Assembly (NCBI GenBank): GCA_029265355.1 | Contig: JAJUJL010000012.1 | Coordinates: 85,380 to 149,379 of the forward strand | DNA from: Chloroflexota bacterium | Lineage (GTDB): Bacteria; Chloroflexota; Anaerolineae; Anaerolineales; UBA4823 | Reading direction: 5' to 3' | DNA length: 64,000 nt | Shown here: positions 17,016 through 25,787 of the stretch, in pieces | Numbering within the stretch: position 1 is the first letter of the stretch | How the letters are laid out: each line of letters opens with the position of its first letter | Made by a program: the position numbers and the translations under genes | The notes under the pieces: model-generated | What the model saw: the letters and a program-made list of their open reading frames with translations, nothing else | Database searches by the model: none | What the model was told of the DNA's origin: nothing

Positions 17016-17021
17016 TAAAAT
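17016..17021 (+). promoter_or_regulatory. TAAAAT box 6 bases before a GTG start
   Basis: TAAAAT with 6 bases to GTG 17028. The intervening TTGGA is too close to act as a normal ribosome site. Predicted leaderless start. Confidence 0.6.
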
Positions 17022-17027
17022 CTTGGA

Positions 17028-17462
17028 GTGAAAGCTCGCTACCCCCACAAAGACCCGCAAACCATTCAAAAGATCCTCAGCGAATGCCGCACCATTGCCG
17101 TGGTCGGGCTGTCATCGCAGCCTGAGAAAGCTGGTTATTACGTCCCAGCCTACCTGCAATCGCAAGGTTACCGCATCATCCCAGTCAATCCCCATCTCAG
17201 CGAAGCGCTGGGCGAGAAAGCCTACGCCAGCCTGCTGGATATCTCCGAGGCGGTGGACCTGGTGCTGATCTTTCGCCGCAGCGAGGCGGTGCCGCCTTTC
17301 GTCGATCAGGCCATCCAAATCGGCGCTAAAGCGGTGTGGATGCAGCTTGGAATCCTGCACCCGGAAGCCGCCGAAAAAGCGCGCCAGGCAGGGCTGTTGG
17401 TGGTGATGAACGCCTGCATGCTGGTGGAGCATCGCAACCGCCTGGATCAAATCCCGCGTTAA
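17028..17462 (+). CDS. CoA-binding Rossmann-fold protein (YccU type)
   Basis: A 144-residue protein of the stand-alone CoA-binding family, the same fold as the CoA-binding domain of succinyl-CoA synthetase. Visible signatures are TIAVVGLSSQPEKAGYYVPAYLQ (the nucleotide loop), YRIIPVNPHLSEALGEKAYASL and the closing KAVWMQLGILHPEA and VMNACMLVEH. The length matches the family. Physiological role not established. GTG 17028 is the start; it lies 6 bases after TAAAAT. It converges with the oxidoreductase gene 9 bases away. Confidence 0.88.
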   Translation: MKARYPHKDPQTIQKILSECRTIAVVGLSSQPEKAGYYVPAYLQSQGYRIIPVNPHLSEALGEKAYASLLDISEAVDLVLIFRRSEAVPPFVDQAIQIGAKAVWMQLGILHPEAAEKARQAGLLVVMNACMLVEHRNRLDQIPR

Positions 17463-17471
17463 AGAATTTTC

Positions 17472-18803
17472 TTAATGATTGCCCATTGACTGAGACTGGT
17501 TCATCATCAAACCGGCCGCTTTCCTGCCGATCTCTACGGCGAAGTTGGTGCCGCGATCCCAGGGGTACACCTGGCTCATGCTGGCGTAGTACAGCCCAGG
17601 CAGCGGCGTCTGGATGCTGGGGATGTTCTTTGAATGATTCACCAGCGGCACCGGTTGGGCGTAAACGGTGCGGAACAGCCAGGTCTTCTGCACCCACGCA
17701 GGTGTAAAATCCGGGTTGATGCGACTGAAAGCTGGCAAGAAGCGCTGCAAGAGTTGCTCCTGCGACAGGGAGAAGTATTCGTGCTCCGGCTCCAGGTAAT
17801 CGCCGGCATACACGATGTGGCTGCCGCCGAAGTATGCCGGTGAGAGGAAATTGGTATGCTCAACCAGCGCCAGGAAGGGGAAACCCGCCGACTTAGGCAG
17901 GTTGAACCAGTAATAACCTTGGGTGGAAAGCTGCTGCTGAAGAGCCAGCACCATCACCACCGCCCCCATGCTCTTGAGCTCTAAGAGACCTTTCAGGTAA
18001 TCCGGCGGCAAGGACGGCGCCATCTTAGCCAGCAGCGCCGGCGAGGTGGTGCTCAGCACCTGTTGGTACTGCGCCGGGCCTTTGGCAGTATCCAGCGTGA
18101 GCAGCCCGGCAGCATGCGGCTCGATGCGTCGCACGGCATGGTTCAGATGGATGCGAACGCCCATCTGGCGCAGCTTCTCAGCGAACTGGTCAGCAAAGGC
18201 CTGGAAGCCGCCCTGGTAGGTACCCAGGCGGGTAGTGCGCGCTTTGAGCCGCGCCCACATCCAGGCCATGTTAACCTGGGAGGCGTAGCGCTCGCCAAAC
18301 TTGCCGATCATCAGCGGTTGCCACATCAGCTCATACACCCGATCGCCGGCCCAGCGACGCATCCAGGCGTCCACGGTGGTTTTCTCGAAAGCCTGCCAGT
18401 TGTTGGTCAGGCGCAGGTAAAGCCCAACCAGACCGAAGCGCAGCTTGTCGATGCCAAAACCCAGCCCCGGAAAGGCCAGCGCCGCCGGGATCGAATCGAA
18501 GGGGTAGAAACGCCCGTTGTGGTACATCACCGTGTAGGGCCGTGGGAAGAGCACTTTGTCGCTCCAGCCCAGCTCTTCGATCAATCCCAGCATGTGGCGG
18601 TCGCTTTGGAACCAATGGTGGTAGAACTTTTCCACCGACCAATCCCAGCCCGGCTCTTTGAAGCCAGACGCCAGGCCGCCGACGTAATCGTTGGCCTCGT
18701 AGATGGTGACGTGATGCCCGGCGCGCGCCAGGTCGTAGGCGGCCGCCATGCCGCCGATGCCGGCGCCCAAGATGGCAATGTTTTTGCGATTCTCTTGTGT
18801 CAT
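17472..18803 (-). CDS. FAD-dependent amine-oxidase-fold oxidoreductase
   Basis: A 443-residue flavoprotein of the protoporphyrinogen-oxidase/phytoene-desaturase type superfamily. The dinucleotide motif is [22 protein letters not shown], then [14 protein letters not shown]. The C-terminal FAD segment is [31 protein letters not shown] 18803 follows AGGAAA; the longer frame upstream overlaps the next gene and has no site. The flippase-like membrane protein gene ends 16 bases before it, so the pair forms an operon, often seen near lipid or glycan genes in other bacteria. Substrate unknown; it may act on a lipid-linked sugar or isoprenoid. Confidence 0.82.
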   Translation of the reverse strand: MTQENRKNIAILGAGIGGMAAAYDLARAGHHVTIYEANDYVGGLASGFKEPGWDWSVEKFYHHWFQSDRHMLGLIEELGWSDKVLFPRPYTVMYHNGRFYPFDSIPAALAFPGLGFGIDKLRFGLVGLYLRLTNNWQAFEKTTVDAWMRRWAGDRVYELMWQPLMIGKFGERYASQVNMAWMWARLKARTTRLGTYQGGFQAFADQFAEKLRQMGVRIHLNHAVRRIEPHAAGLLTLDTAKGPAQYQQVLSTTSPALLAKMAPSLPPDYLKGLLELKSMGAVVMVLALQQQLSTQGYYWFNLPKSAGFPFLALVEHTNFLSPAYFGGSHIVYAGDYLEPEHEYFSLSQEQLLQRFLPAFSRINPDFTPAWVQKTWLFRTVYAQPVPLVNHSKNIPSIQTPLPGLYYASMSQVYPWDRGTNFAVEIGRKAAGLMMNQSQSMGNH

Positions 18804-18819
18804 GCAGTTTCCTGTGTGT

Positions 18820-19869
18820 TTATCCGGCTTCGTCGGGCAGGGCAGGTGGTTTTTCGACCTGCATTTCCCGGGCCAGGTTTTCGCTCCAGCGCACCCCCTC
18901 GCGCGCCAGATAGTAAGCGCCCAGGGCTGTGATTGGCACCCACAGGGCGACGTGCAATACCAGGGTGTAAGCCGCCGCCAGCGCCTGTGGCACATTGAAC
19001 GCTACCAGCACGGCAATGCCCGGCCCATCGAAGGTGCCGATGTAACCCGGGGCGGAGGGGATGGTGGTTGCCAGGTTGACGATACCGTTCATCAGCATCA
19101 ACGCAAAGAAGCTCACCTCGAAAGGGAAGGCATGCATCACGAACCAGTATTTGCCGGTTTCAAACAGCCAGATGACCACCGATGTCACGAAGACCATCAG
19201 CGCGTCGCGCGGCGAGCGCAGCGATTCCAGCCCGCCCAGGAATTTCTCGACCAGCCCCTGGGCTCGGGATTGAAAACGCACCGGTAAAAATCGCACCACC
19301 AGCGTATGCGCCAGTCGGTTGGCCTGGACGGGGAATGCCGCTGCCAGCAAGAAGAGCGCCAGGGCGCCGACAAAGGCTGCCGTTCCCCACAGCGCCAGGC
19401 TTTGGATATCGCCGATGAAGCCCGAGTTGTGCGTCAGGCGCGCCAGCTCGGGCAGGTTCAGGAAGACGAATGCCAGCATGACCACACCATCGTAAACGCG
19501 CTCGACGATGATGGTTGCCAGCGAGGCCGAGATGGGCACCCCCTCGCGCCGTTTGAGGATCACCGCTCGCAGCACCTCGCCGGCGCGCGCTGGGTAAATG
19601 TTGTTGCCCATGTAACCGATCGCCACCACGGGGAACATCTCGCGCGTGGAAATGGCCTTCACCGGGCGCAGCAGGTAATGCCAGCGCCAGGCCCGCGCCC
19701 ACACGCCCAGGAAATACACCGCCACCCCCGGAAGCAGCCACCAGTAATTGGCTTGCTGCAAGGCGGCGCCCAGGTCTTCCAGGTGCAGGCCGCGCAGCGC
19801 CAGGTACAGGAAGGCCAGGCTGATCACCAGCCCCAGCCAGAATTGCCAGCGTTTGATCCAGCTCATCAT
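18820..19869 (-). CDS. Flippase-like membrane protein (lysylphosphatidylglycerol synthase TM family)
   Basis: A 349-residue integral membrane protein of the UPF0104/LPG-synthase transmembrane family, with about eight hydrophobic segments. Typical segments are [11 protein letters not shown], the [19 protein letters not shown] loop and [30 protein letters not shown]. In MprF the same domain flips lipid; stand-alone members are thought to move lipid or lipid-linked sugars. There is no lysyl-transferase domain. The start is one of two adjacent ATGs (19869 or 19866); the longer frame to 20013 crosses the promoter of the divergent gene. Operon with the FAD oxidoreductase. Confidence 0.85.
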   Translation of the reverse strand: MMSWIKRWQFWLGLVISLAFLYLALRGLHLEDLGAALQQANYWWLLPGVAVYFLGVWARAWRWHYLLRPVKAISTREMFPVVAIGYMGNNIYPARAGEVLRAVILKRREGVPISASLATIIVERVYDGVVMLAFVFLNLPELARLTHNSGFIGDIQSLALWGTAAFVGALALFLLAAAFPVQANRLAHTLVVRFLPVRFQSRAQGLVEKFLGGLESLRSPRDALMVFVTSVVIWLFETGKYWFVMHAFPFEVSFFALMLMNGIVNLATTIPSAPGYIGTFDGPGIAVLVAFNVPQALAAAYTLVLHVALWVPITALGAYYLAREGVRWSENLAREMQVEKPPALPDEAG

Positions 19870-19998
19870 TCCATCCGCAATTTTTGGCGTGTTGTGCGAG
19901 CATCGCTCGCAATCAACACGCCTTGTTCTGGTATGTATAACGCAGCCGTGCCCAGCTTCTGACAGAGCCAGGGCGGCTGGTAATGGCATCCAGGGGAT

Positions 19999-20004
19999 TA
20001 TAAT
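19999..20004 (+). promoter_or_regulatory. TATAAT box 7 bases before a start codon
   Basis: Perfect TATAAT, 7 bases, then ATG 20012; no ribosome site in between. Predicted leaderless transcript. Confidence 0.7.
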
Positions 20005-20011
20005 ACCCAGC

Positions 20012-21394
20012 ATGCCAAAGCGCCGGGTTTTCTTGCTGGTTTTGGTCGTTGTTGCATCGCTTGTACTGGCAGGTGTACTGGTTTACCGCTGGGGAACACC
20101 CCGCCTGGTGCAAATGCAGCCGGAAGGCGGCGCGCAGGGCATCCCTGCCGGCGCTCCGCTGCGATTGACTTTCTCGCGCGAGATGCAACGCGCAACCGTG
20201 GAAGAGCAGCTCAAATTGCAGCCAAATGTGCAGGGCCAGCTTGCCTGGGAAGGGCGCACGCTGACTTTCACCCCCGCCCAGCCCTGGCCCAGCGGGGGCA
20301 CAGTGCAAGTCAGGCTGGGAAAGGGCGGACGGGCAGCAGGTTTCCTGTCGCTGCCCCTTTCTCAAGAATACATCTGGAGCTTCGATGTGGCTGCACCGCG
20401 CCTGACCTACTTATACCCCTCGACTGGCCCCGCCGGAATTTACAGCTTGAACCTGACTACTGGGGAGATTCAGACGCTGGTTCCTGAAAGCGAAAACGTG
20501 CTCGATTTTGATGTGAGCAGTACTGGCGTTGAAATCTACTACACCGACGCGCCGCCGGACGGCAGCACCGTGCTGCACCGCTTGAACATTTTGGCCGGTG
20601 AGGACCAGGTCCTACTGGCCTGTGACCAGTCCCTGTGCCGCGCTGGTGCAATCTCACCGGCAGGGGACTTCCTGGCTTACGAGCGCACCCCCCTGGACGA
20701 GTCCGCCGCCACCCAGGTTTGGCTGCTGCCGTTGGAAAATGACGCGCCGGCTCAGCCCTTTGCCGCCGGCGAAGCTGCCCACCAGACACAGTCGCCGCAT
20801 TGGTCGCCAACAGGTTTGCTCACTTACTACGATTCCACCCTCGCCGGCTTTGTGGTGCTGGACCCACGTTTTGGTCAGATCGCTCGCTTCCCAGGTCAGA
20901 CCGGCATGCCCGGCGACTGGGATGTACAGGGAGAGCACTATGTCTTCCCTGAAGTCGAGCTCGACCCACTCAGCAGCTCGCCTGCCTTGACCGACGTGGT
21001 CACCGTATCTTCCAGCCACCTGCTGCGCTTCCGCCTGGACGGCAGTTTTGTTGACCTGACCCGGTCCAACGATGTCGAAGACGCCTCTCCGTCTTTTTCG
21101 CCGGATGGTAACCGTATCGCTTTCGGGCGTAAGTTCCTCGATCCTGAGCGTTGGTCATACGGACGGCAGGTTTGGTTCATGAACGCCGATGGAAACGAGG
21201 CGCGCCAGGTGACCGATGAACCGCCCTACAACCACTATGACTTTGCCTGGAGCCCGGATGGCGCCTGGTTGGCGTATGTGCGTTTTAACAAAGACCGCTT
21301 GACCGATTTGCCCGAACTGTGGTTGATGAACGCAGATGGCAGCCAGCCGCGTGAGATGATCAAGGGAGCGTATGCACCGCAATGGATACCCTAG
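20012..21394 (+). CDS. Membrane-anchored Ig-like plus TolB-type beta-propeller protein
   Basis: A 460-residue protein anchored by an N-terminal hydrophobic helix (residues 5-25). Residues 35-130 form a Big_5-type Ig domain (GIPAGAPLRLTFSREMQ, then GRTLTFTPAQPWPSGGTVQVRL). The rest is a six- or seven-bladed propeller of TolB/WD40-like repeats, seen best in SPAGDFLAYERTP, SPDGNRIAFGRKF and SPDGAWLAYVRFNKD with a following LWLMNADGSQPR. It should sit on the outer face of the membrane. Role unknown. Its last 13 bases overlap the redoxin gene, so the two products probably work together. The start is leaderless by position of TATAAT. Confidence 0.82.
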   Translation: MPKRRVFLLVLVVVASLVLAGVLVYRWGTPRLVQMQPEGGAQGIPAGAPLRLTFSREMQRATVEEQLKLQPNVQGQLAWEGRTLTFTPAQPWPSGGTVQVRLGKGGRAAGFLSLPLSQEYIWSFDVAAPRLTYLYPSTGPAGIYSLNLTTGEIQTLVPESENVLDFDVSSTGVEIYYTDAPPDGSTVLHRLNILAGEDQVLLACDQSLCRAGAISPAGDFLAYERTPLDESAATQVWLLPLENDAPAQPFAAGEAAHQTQSPHWSPTGLLTYYDSTLAGFVVLDPRFGQIARFPGQTGMPGDWDVQGEHYVFPEVELDPLSSSPALTDVVTVSSSHLLRFRLDGSFVDLTRSNDVEDASPSFSPDGNRIAFGRKFLDPERWSYGRQVWFMNADGNEARQVTDEPPYNHYDFAWSPDGAWLAYVRFNKDRLTDLPELWLMNADGSQPREMIKGAYAPQWIP

Positions 21395-21915
21395 AAGCAC
21401 ATCAATCGCCAGTCATTGAACAGCCTGCGCCCGATTTTAGCCTGCCAGACCTGGACGGCCAACTGCACCAGTTATCCGGCTACGCAAGGCGCATCGTGGT
21501 GCTTAACTTCTGGTCGGCGGAATGTCCGCACGCCGAGCGCACCGACCGGGAGCTGCTGCGCTTGCAGGCGCAATGGGGCGACAAAGTCGTCGTTTTGAAT
21601 ATCGCTTCCAATGCCAATGAGCCGCTCGAGTTGCTGCGCCAGGTTGCGCTGGTCCGCAGCCTTTCCATTGTGCTGCGGGACGATAACCACGCCGTTGCCG
21701 ATCTCTACGCGGCGGTGACCACGCCGCACATTTATGTGATCGACGCCCAGGGCTTGCTGCGCTACCAGGGGGCTTTCGACGACGTCAATTTCCGCCAGCG
21801 CAGGCCGACTCGCGAGTATTGCAAAGAAGCCGTAGAAGCATTGTTGGCAGGGCAGCGGCCGCCGGTGGAGCAGACTCCGTCCTACGGCTGCACCATCGTG
21901 CGCCATGCATTGTAA
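21382..21915 (+). CDS. Redoxin/AhpC-TSA-like protein with split cysteines
   Basis: A 177-residue thioredoxin-fold protein. The usual CxxC is replaced by a single Cys in FWSAECPHAERTD; a second conserved-type Cys is in the C-terminal tail PSYGCTIVRHA. This two-cysteine layout (CP near the first helix, GCxI at the end) matches a branch of peroxiredoxin-like proteins, so peroxide or disulfide reduction is plausible. The VTTPHIYVIDAQGLLRYQG strand supplies the cis-Pro. No signal peptide. ATG 21382 lies inside the end of the propeller gene (13-base overlap), implying translational coupling. Confidence 0.8.
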   Translation: MDTLEAHQSPVIEQPAPDFSLPDLDGQLHQLSGYARRIVVLNFWSAECPHAERTDRELLRLQAQWGDKVVVLNIASNANEPLELLRQVALVRSLSIVLRDDNHAVADLYAAVTTPHIYVIDAQGLLRYQGAFDDVNFRQRRPTREYCKEAVEALLAGQRPPVEQTPSYGCTIVRHAL

Positions 21916-22266
21916 GCGTTCAAGCATTAAGGGTTCGATGATTTAAACACACAAGCTGAATCTCCCGTCATTTGAAGCATCCTTCTGGGGAGCGTAACCT
22001 GGAACTTCGCCTCCCAGTCCGATAAACCTTTCGGTCGCTGAGCGAAGCTGTGCTTCACCGCTTCCTCGGAGTGACGTTCTTTATCGCTCCGACTCTGTAT
22101 CGCTTTTGGAGGCCGGAAATTCCAGTCGGTGCGCCTGCGAACAATTGAAATTCCCAAGTATAATCATACAATATTTGTCCGAATTATGCCTTGACAATAT
22201 AGTCCATTTGTTCTATATTGTGGCTATGCTTCACCAGGGAAATAACCGTTGGCCAGGAAAAATGCC
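21916..22266. other. Gene-free stretch of 351 bases
   Basis: Contains degenerate phrases of the dispersed repeat family (CGCTGAGCGAAGCT, CGGAGTGACGTTCTTT) between 22020 and 22090 and the promoter at 22191-22219. No gene seen. Confidence 0.5.
22191..22219 (+). promoter_or_regulatory. Near-consensus promoter of the flavoprotein oxidase gene
   Basis: TTGACA (22191-22196) and TATATT (22214-22219) separated by exactly 17 bases; predicted start of transcription about 22226, 40 bases before the ATG. Confidence 0.82.
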
Positions 22267-23697
22267 ATGCAGTCCGATAATCGAGATGTGAAAAACGTCC
22301 GCAGCGATAGCAAGCATAATGCTGCCAAAGGCGAGATTGCGCTCGCCAAGATTCGCCGAGCAGTCAGAGGACAGGTTATTGTGCCTGGCGATGCTGCGTA
22401 TGAGGAGTCGTGCACGGTATTCTACGGAGGCATCGACAAGAAACCGAGGCTGGTTATTCGCCCGGTGGATGCCGCCGACGTGGCGCACACGGTCTCGCTG
22501 GCGCGCGAGAATGGCCTGGAACTGGCCGTGCGCAGCGGAGGCCACAGCAGCGCCGGTCACAGCCTATCTGACGGCGGCGTCGTGCTGGATCTGCGCGACA
22601 TGAAAGCGCTGCACATTGACCCTGCCAGCCGCACGGCCTGGGCGCAAACCGGCCTGACCGCCGGAGAATACACTGCGGCGGCTGACGCTTACGACCTGGC
22701 GACCGGTTTCGGCGACGCCGCCTCGGTGGGCATCGGCGGGATCACGCTGGGCGGCGGCATCGGCTACCTGGTGCGTAAGCACGGCCTGACCATCGACAGC
22801 CTGCTGGCAGCCGAAGTGGTGACCGCTGATGGGCAGGTGCTGCAAGTGGATGCCGAGACGCACCCCGACCTGTTCTGGGCGATGCGCGGCGGGGGCGGCA
22901 ACTTCGGCGTGGCGACCCGCTTCCAGTTCCGCCTGCACGAGCTGGGCACGATCATGGGCGGGATGCTTTTCCTGCCGGCGACGCCTGAGACCATCGCTGG
23001 TTTCATCGCCGAGGCCGAGGCCGCGCCGGAAGAGCTTTCCACCATTGCTAACATCATGCCTGCCCCACCGATGCCCTTCATCCCAGAGGAACTGTACGGC
23101 AAAATGATCATTTTCGGGATGATGGTGTACGCTGGGGATAGCCAGGCTGGAGAGCGCGTTGTGGCGCCATTCCGGGCGCTGGCGAAACCGCTCGCCAACA
23201 TGCTGCGCCCCATGCGCTATCCGGAAATGTACATGCCAGAGGAAGAAGGCAACCGCCCAACCGCTGCTGCACAGACCTTATTCCTCGATCGGGTCGACCA
23301 CGGTACCGCCCAAACAATTATCCAATATCTACAGGATTCTGACGCCGGGATGCGCGTCGCGCAACTGCGCGTGCTCGGCGGAGCGATGAGCCGCGTACCG
23401 GTCGAGGCGACCGCTTTCGCCCATCGCCATTCGCGCATCATGGCGAGCGTAGCGGCATTTTACGAAGGCCCAGAAGACCGGCTGGCGCGGCAGGCGTGGG
23501 TAGAAGGTTTTGCCAAAGCCTTGCAGCAGAGCGATCGGGGCGCGTATGTGAACTTCCTGGGAGACGAGGGCGCGGAAAGAGTGCGCTCCGCTTATCCCGG
23601 CGCCACCTGGGACAGGCTCAGGCAAGTCAAGCAGCGCTATGACCCGACCAATCTGTTCCGGCTCAATCAGAACATACCGCCAGCCGAGCAAGCGTAG
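22267..23697 (+). CDS. FAD-linked oxidase, berberine-bridge-enzyme type
   Basis: A 476-residue FAD-binding PCMH-fold protein. The FAD domain shows PRLVIRPVDAADVAHTVSLA, then AVRSGGHSSAGHS where the His of SGGHS is the usual covalent FAD anchor. The second anchor of bicovalent members (Cys) is Ala here (FGDAASVGIGGITLGGGIG), so attachment should be through His only. The C-terminal YDPTNLFRLNQNIPP closes the family signature. It oxidises an alcohol or sugar with release of peroxide or another acceptor; substrate unknown. ATG 22267 has AGGAAA upstream; a TTG at 22249 in frame is an alternative. No signal peptide. Confidence 0.87.
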   Translation: MQSDNRDVKNVRSDSKHNAAKGEIALAKIRRAVRGQVIVPGDAAYEESCTVFYGGIDKKPRLVIRPVDAADVAHTVSLARENGLELAVRSGGHSSAGHSLSDGGVVLDLRDMKALHIDPASRTAWAQTGLTAGEYTAAADAYDLATGFGDAASVGIGGITLGGGIGYLVRKHGLTIDSLLAAEVVTADGQVLQVDAETHPDLFWAMRGGGGNFGVATRFQFRLHELGTIMGGMLFLPATPETIAGFIAEAEAAPEELSTIANIMPAPPMPFIPEELYGKMIIFGMMVYAGDSQAGERVVAPFRALAKPLANMLRPMRYPEMYMPEEEGNRPTAAAQTLFLDRVDHGTAQTIIQYLQDSDAGMRVAQLRVLGGAMSRVPVEATAFAHRHSRIMASVAAFYEGPEDRLARQAWVEGFAKALQQSDRGAYVNFLGDEGAERVRSAYPGATWDRLRQVKQRYDPTNLFRLNQNIPPAEQA

Positions 23698-23701
23698 CTA
23701 T

Positions 23702-24637
23702 TTAATAGCTCAGCTCGCCGCGCGCCTTCTTCTCCTGTGGCAGCAAGCAGGCGTATAAAAACTCATGCACCGGCGTGGGCACGCCAAACTGGCGACCCAT
23801 GCGCACCACGGCGCCGTTTTGCGATTCCAGCTCGGAGGGGCGCCCGTCGGCGATATCGCGCTGCATGGAAGCCAGAACACCCACAGGCAGGTTGTCGATG
23901 AACGCCAGGCGGCGCTCGACGGCGTCTTCCGGCAAGTTCACACCGCGCGCTTGCGCTACCGCCTGCACCTCTTTCAGGGCATGCACCAGCAGTTCACGCG
24001 TCTCCGGCAGCGAGCGCACCACGCCCACCGGCGCTCGGGTGACAGCGCCCATGCCGCTGATGGAAGCGATAAACATGAATTTGGTCCACATGGCAACCAG
24101 GATATTCGCTGGCACCTCTGCATTCACGCCGGCGCGCAGGAAAGCCTGGCGCAGGTTCTCAGCGCGTGGGCTGGGGGCGCCGTCCAGCTCGCCAAAAGCC
24201 ACGTAGGGCTCGATGCCGACATGCCGGATCTCACCCGGCGCAGCCAACAGGACCGAGATTTGGCACATACCGCCCAGCACGTGCGCTTTCCCCAACACAG
24301 CCGCAAGCTGCTCCGGCGCTTCGACGCCGTTTTGCAGCGGGACAACAAAGGTGTGTTTTCCTACCAGTGGGCGCAAGGCGTGCGCCGCTTCCGGCACCTG
24401 CCAGGCCTTGACGCCCAGCAAGATAACATCCACTTCCCCCAACTTAGCAGGGTCGTCCGTTGCCTGCGCCGGCTGGATATGAAAATCACCTTTGATGCTC
24501 TTGACGGTCAAGCCGTGTTTTTGGATGGCTTCCAGGTGCGCCCCACGGGCGATGAATGTCACTTCTTCGCCCGCCTGCGCTAACCGCCCGCCGAAATACC
24601 CACCCACACCTCCGCTTCCGTAAACTGCAATGCGCAT
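23702..24637 (-). CDS. panE: 2-dehydropantoate 2-reductase-like protein
   Basis: A 311-residue ApbA/PanE family reductase. The NADPH motif is IAVYGSGGVGGYFGGRLAQAG, followed by LLGVKAWQ, the VVPLQNGVE motif and a catalytic-type Lys in MWTKFMFIASISGMGAVT. The family converts ketopantoate to pantoate for CoA synthesis, but many paralogues act on other 2-keto acids, so the exact role is inferred. ATG 24637 follows AAGGAG; the longer frame has no support. It converges with the flavoprotein oxidase with 4 bases between stops. Confidence 0.85.
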   Translation of the reverse strand: MRIAVYGSGGVGGYFGGRLAQAGEEVTFIARGAHLEAIQKHGLTVKSIKGDFHIQPAQATDDPAKLGEVDVILLGVKAWQVPEAAHALRPLVGKHTFVVPLQNGVEAPEQLAAVLGKAHVLGGMCQISVLLAAPGEIRHVGIEPYVAFGELDGAPSPRAENLRQAFLRAGVNAEVPANILVAMWTKFMFIASISGMGAVTRAPVGVVRSLPETRELLVHALKEVQAVAQARGVNLPEDAVERRLAFIDNLPVGVLASMQRDIADGRPSELESQNGAVVRMGRQFGVPTPVHEFLYACLLPQEKKARGELSY

Positions 24638-24972
24638 AATCGCCGCTCCTTTTTTTAAACTGTCATCCTGAACGAAGTTCAAGGAACCAGATCCTTCACT
24701 GACCCGCCCTGCAGGTTGGTTCAGCGCCTGCCCTGGATGGGAATGAGGAGATGACATGACATCCTTGTGCGTGGCCACTGAAATGCGTCAACTTTTCGCC
24801 AGGGATCGACTTCTTCGATTATACTCTCACCCCCTCCCTGCCCACTCCCATTTTGTGAAGCAAAAGAGATGGAGGGGGGCGCAGCCCTTTTCTCGCCGTC
24901 CCAAACCCCAAAAAATAGTGTACAATCCCATCCACGCAACCAGCCCGCAATCAGGGCAATGGATGAGGAGCT
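24638..24972. other. Gene-free stretch of 335 bases
   Basis: Begins with a repeat-family phrase (TGTCATCCTGAACGAAGTTCAAGGA, 24660-24684). Near 24915-24920 lies GTACAAT, a possible extended box for the LysM gene, about 50 bases before its ATG. Otherwise featureless. Confidence 0.45.
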
Positions 24973-25725
24973 ATGAGTGATAAAGAACGTGCACAAGATG
25001 TAATCGATGCCTACCGCCGGCACCAACAAAGGGTGCGCAGCGCGCCGCTAATCATTGGCATTGCCGCCTTGCTGGTTGTCATCGGCGCGGCTATCCTAAT
25101 TTTCTGGCTGCTGGGACCAGACCGGCCGGCGTTTTCCTTGTTCGCCACCGCGACCCCGACACCGACCAATACGGCAACTGCTACGGCCACTTCTACGGTG
25201 ACGCTCACCCCCACCAGCACTTCCACGCCGACGCTTACCCCCACCATCACCGAGACGCCCACCCCCACCGGACCGTTCGTATATGTCGTGGTGCAGGGCG
25301 ATACGCTCTTCGATATCGCCCAGCGCTTCAACGTAGATCTGTTCGTGCTGATTGCCATCAACGGCCTGGATCCCACCAACCCGGTAATTGATATTGGCGA
25401 CCAGCTTACCATCCCCAGCGCCGACACCGAACTGCCCACAGCCACGGCTCTGCCGGACAATCTGCGCAGAGGTTCGATCATCGAGCACCTGGTGCTGCCG
25501 GGAGAAACGCTGGCCATCATTGCCGAGCTGTACAACAGCACAATCGAGGCTATTGTCGAGGAGAACAGCCTCGATAACCCCAATGATATCTTTGCCGGTC
25601 AAAAACTGCGCGTGCCGGTCAACCTGGTAACGCCGGTGCCAACCAACACCCCTGGCACACCGGGCATCCTGATTACCGCCCCGCCCACGGCCACAACTGC
25701 AGCGACCGCCACACCAACTCCCTGA
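24973..25725 (+). CDS. Membrane-anchored protein with two LysM domains
   Basis: A 250-residue protein. Residues 25-47 are a membrane anchor; 58-98 a linker made of Thr/Pro/Ser repeats; 102-147 and 167-213 two LysM domains (VVQGDTLFDIAQRFNVDLFVL and LVLPGETLAIIAELYNSTIEAI); then a second Thr/Pro tail. LysM binds N-acetylglucosamine-containing glycans, so the protein probably sits against the cell wall or a surface glycan. No catalytic domain is present. The ATG follows GAGGAG. It converges with the CapA gene through a shared hairpin. Confidence 0.9.
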   Translation: MSDKERAQDVIDAYRRHQQRVRSAPLIIGIAALLVVIGAAILIFWLLGPDRPAFSLFATATPTPTNTATATATSTVTLTPTSTSTPTLTPTITETPTPTGPFVYVVVQGDTLFDIAQRFNVDLFVLIAINGLDPTNPVIDIGDQLTIPSADTELPTATALPDNLRRGSIIEHLVLPGETLAIIAELYNSTIEAIVEENSLDNPNDIFAGQKLRVPVNLVTPVPTNTPGTPGILITAPPTATTAATATPTP

Positions 25726-25738
25726 GATCACCTGTATT

Positions 25739-25781
25739 CGTTGGGCGCTGTGCGAGCGTTTGTTTCACATAGCGCCCAACG
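25739..25781. terminator. Shared terminator between convergent genes
   Basis: An 11-bp perfect stem, CGTTGGGCGCT / AGCGCCCAACG, with a 21-base loop, in the 62-base gap between the convergent LysM and CapA genes. Confidence 0.75.
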
Positions 25782-25787
25782 CTGCGC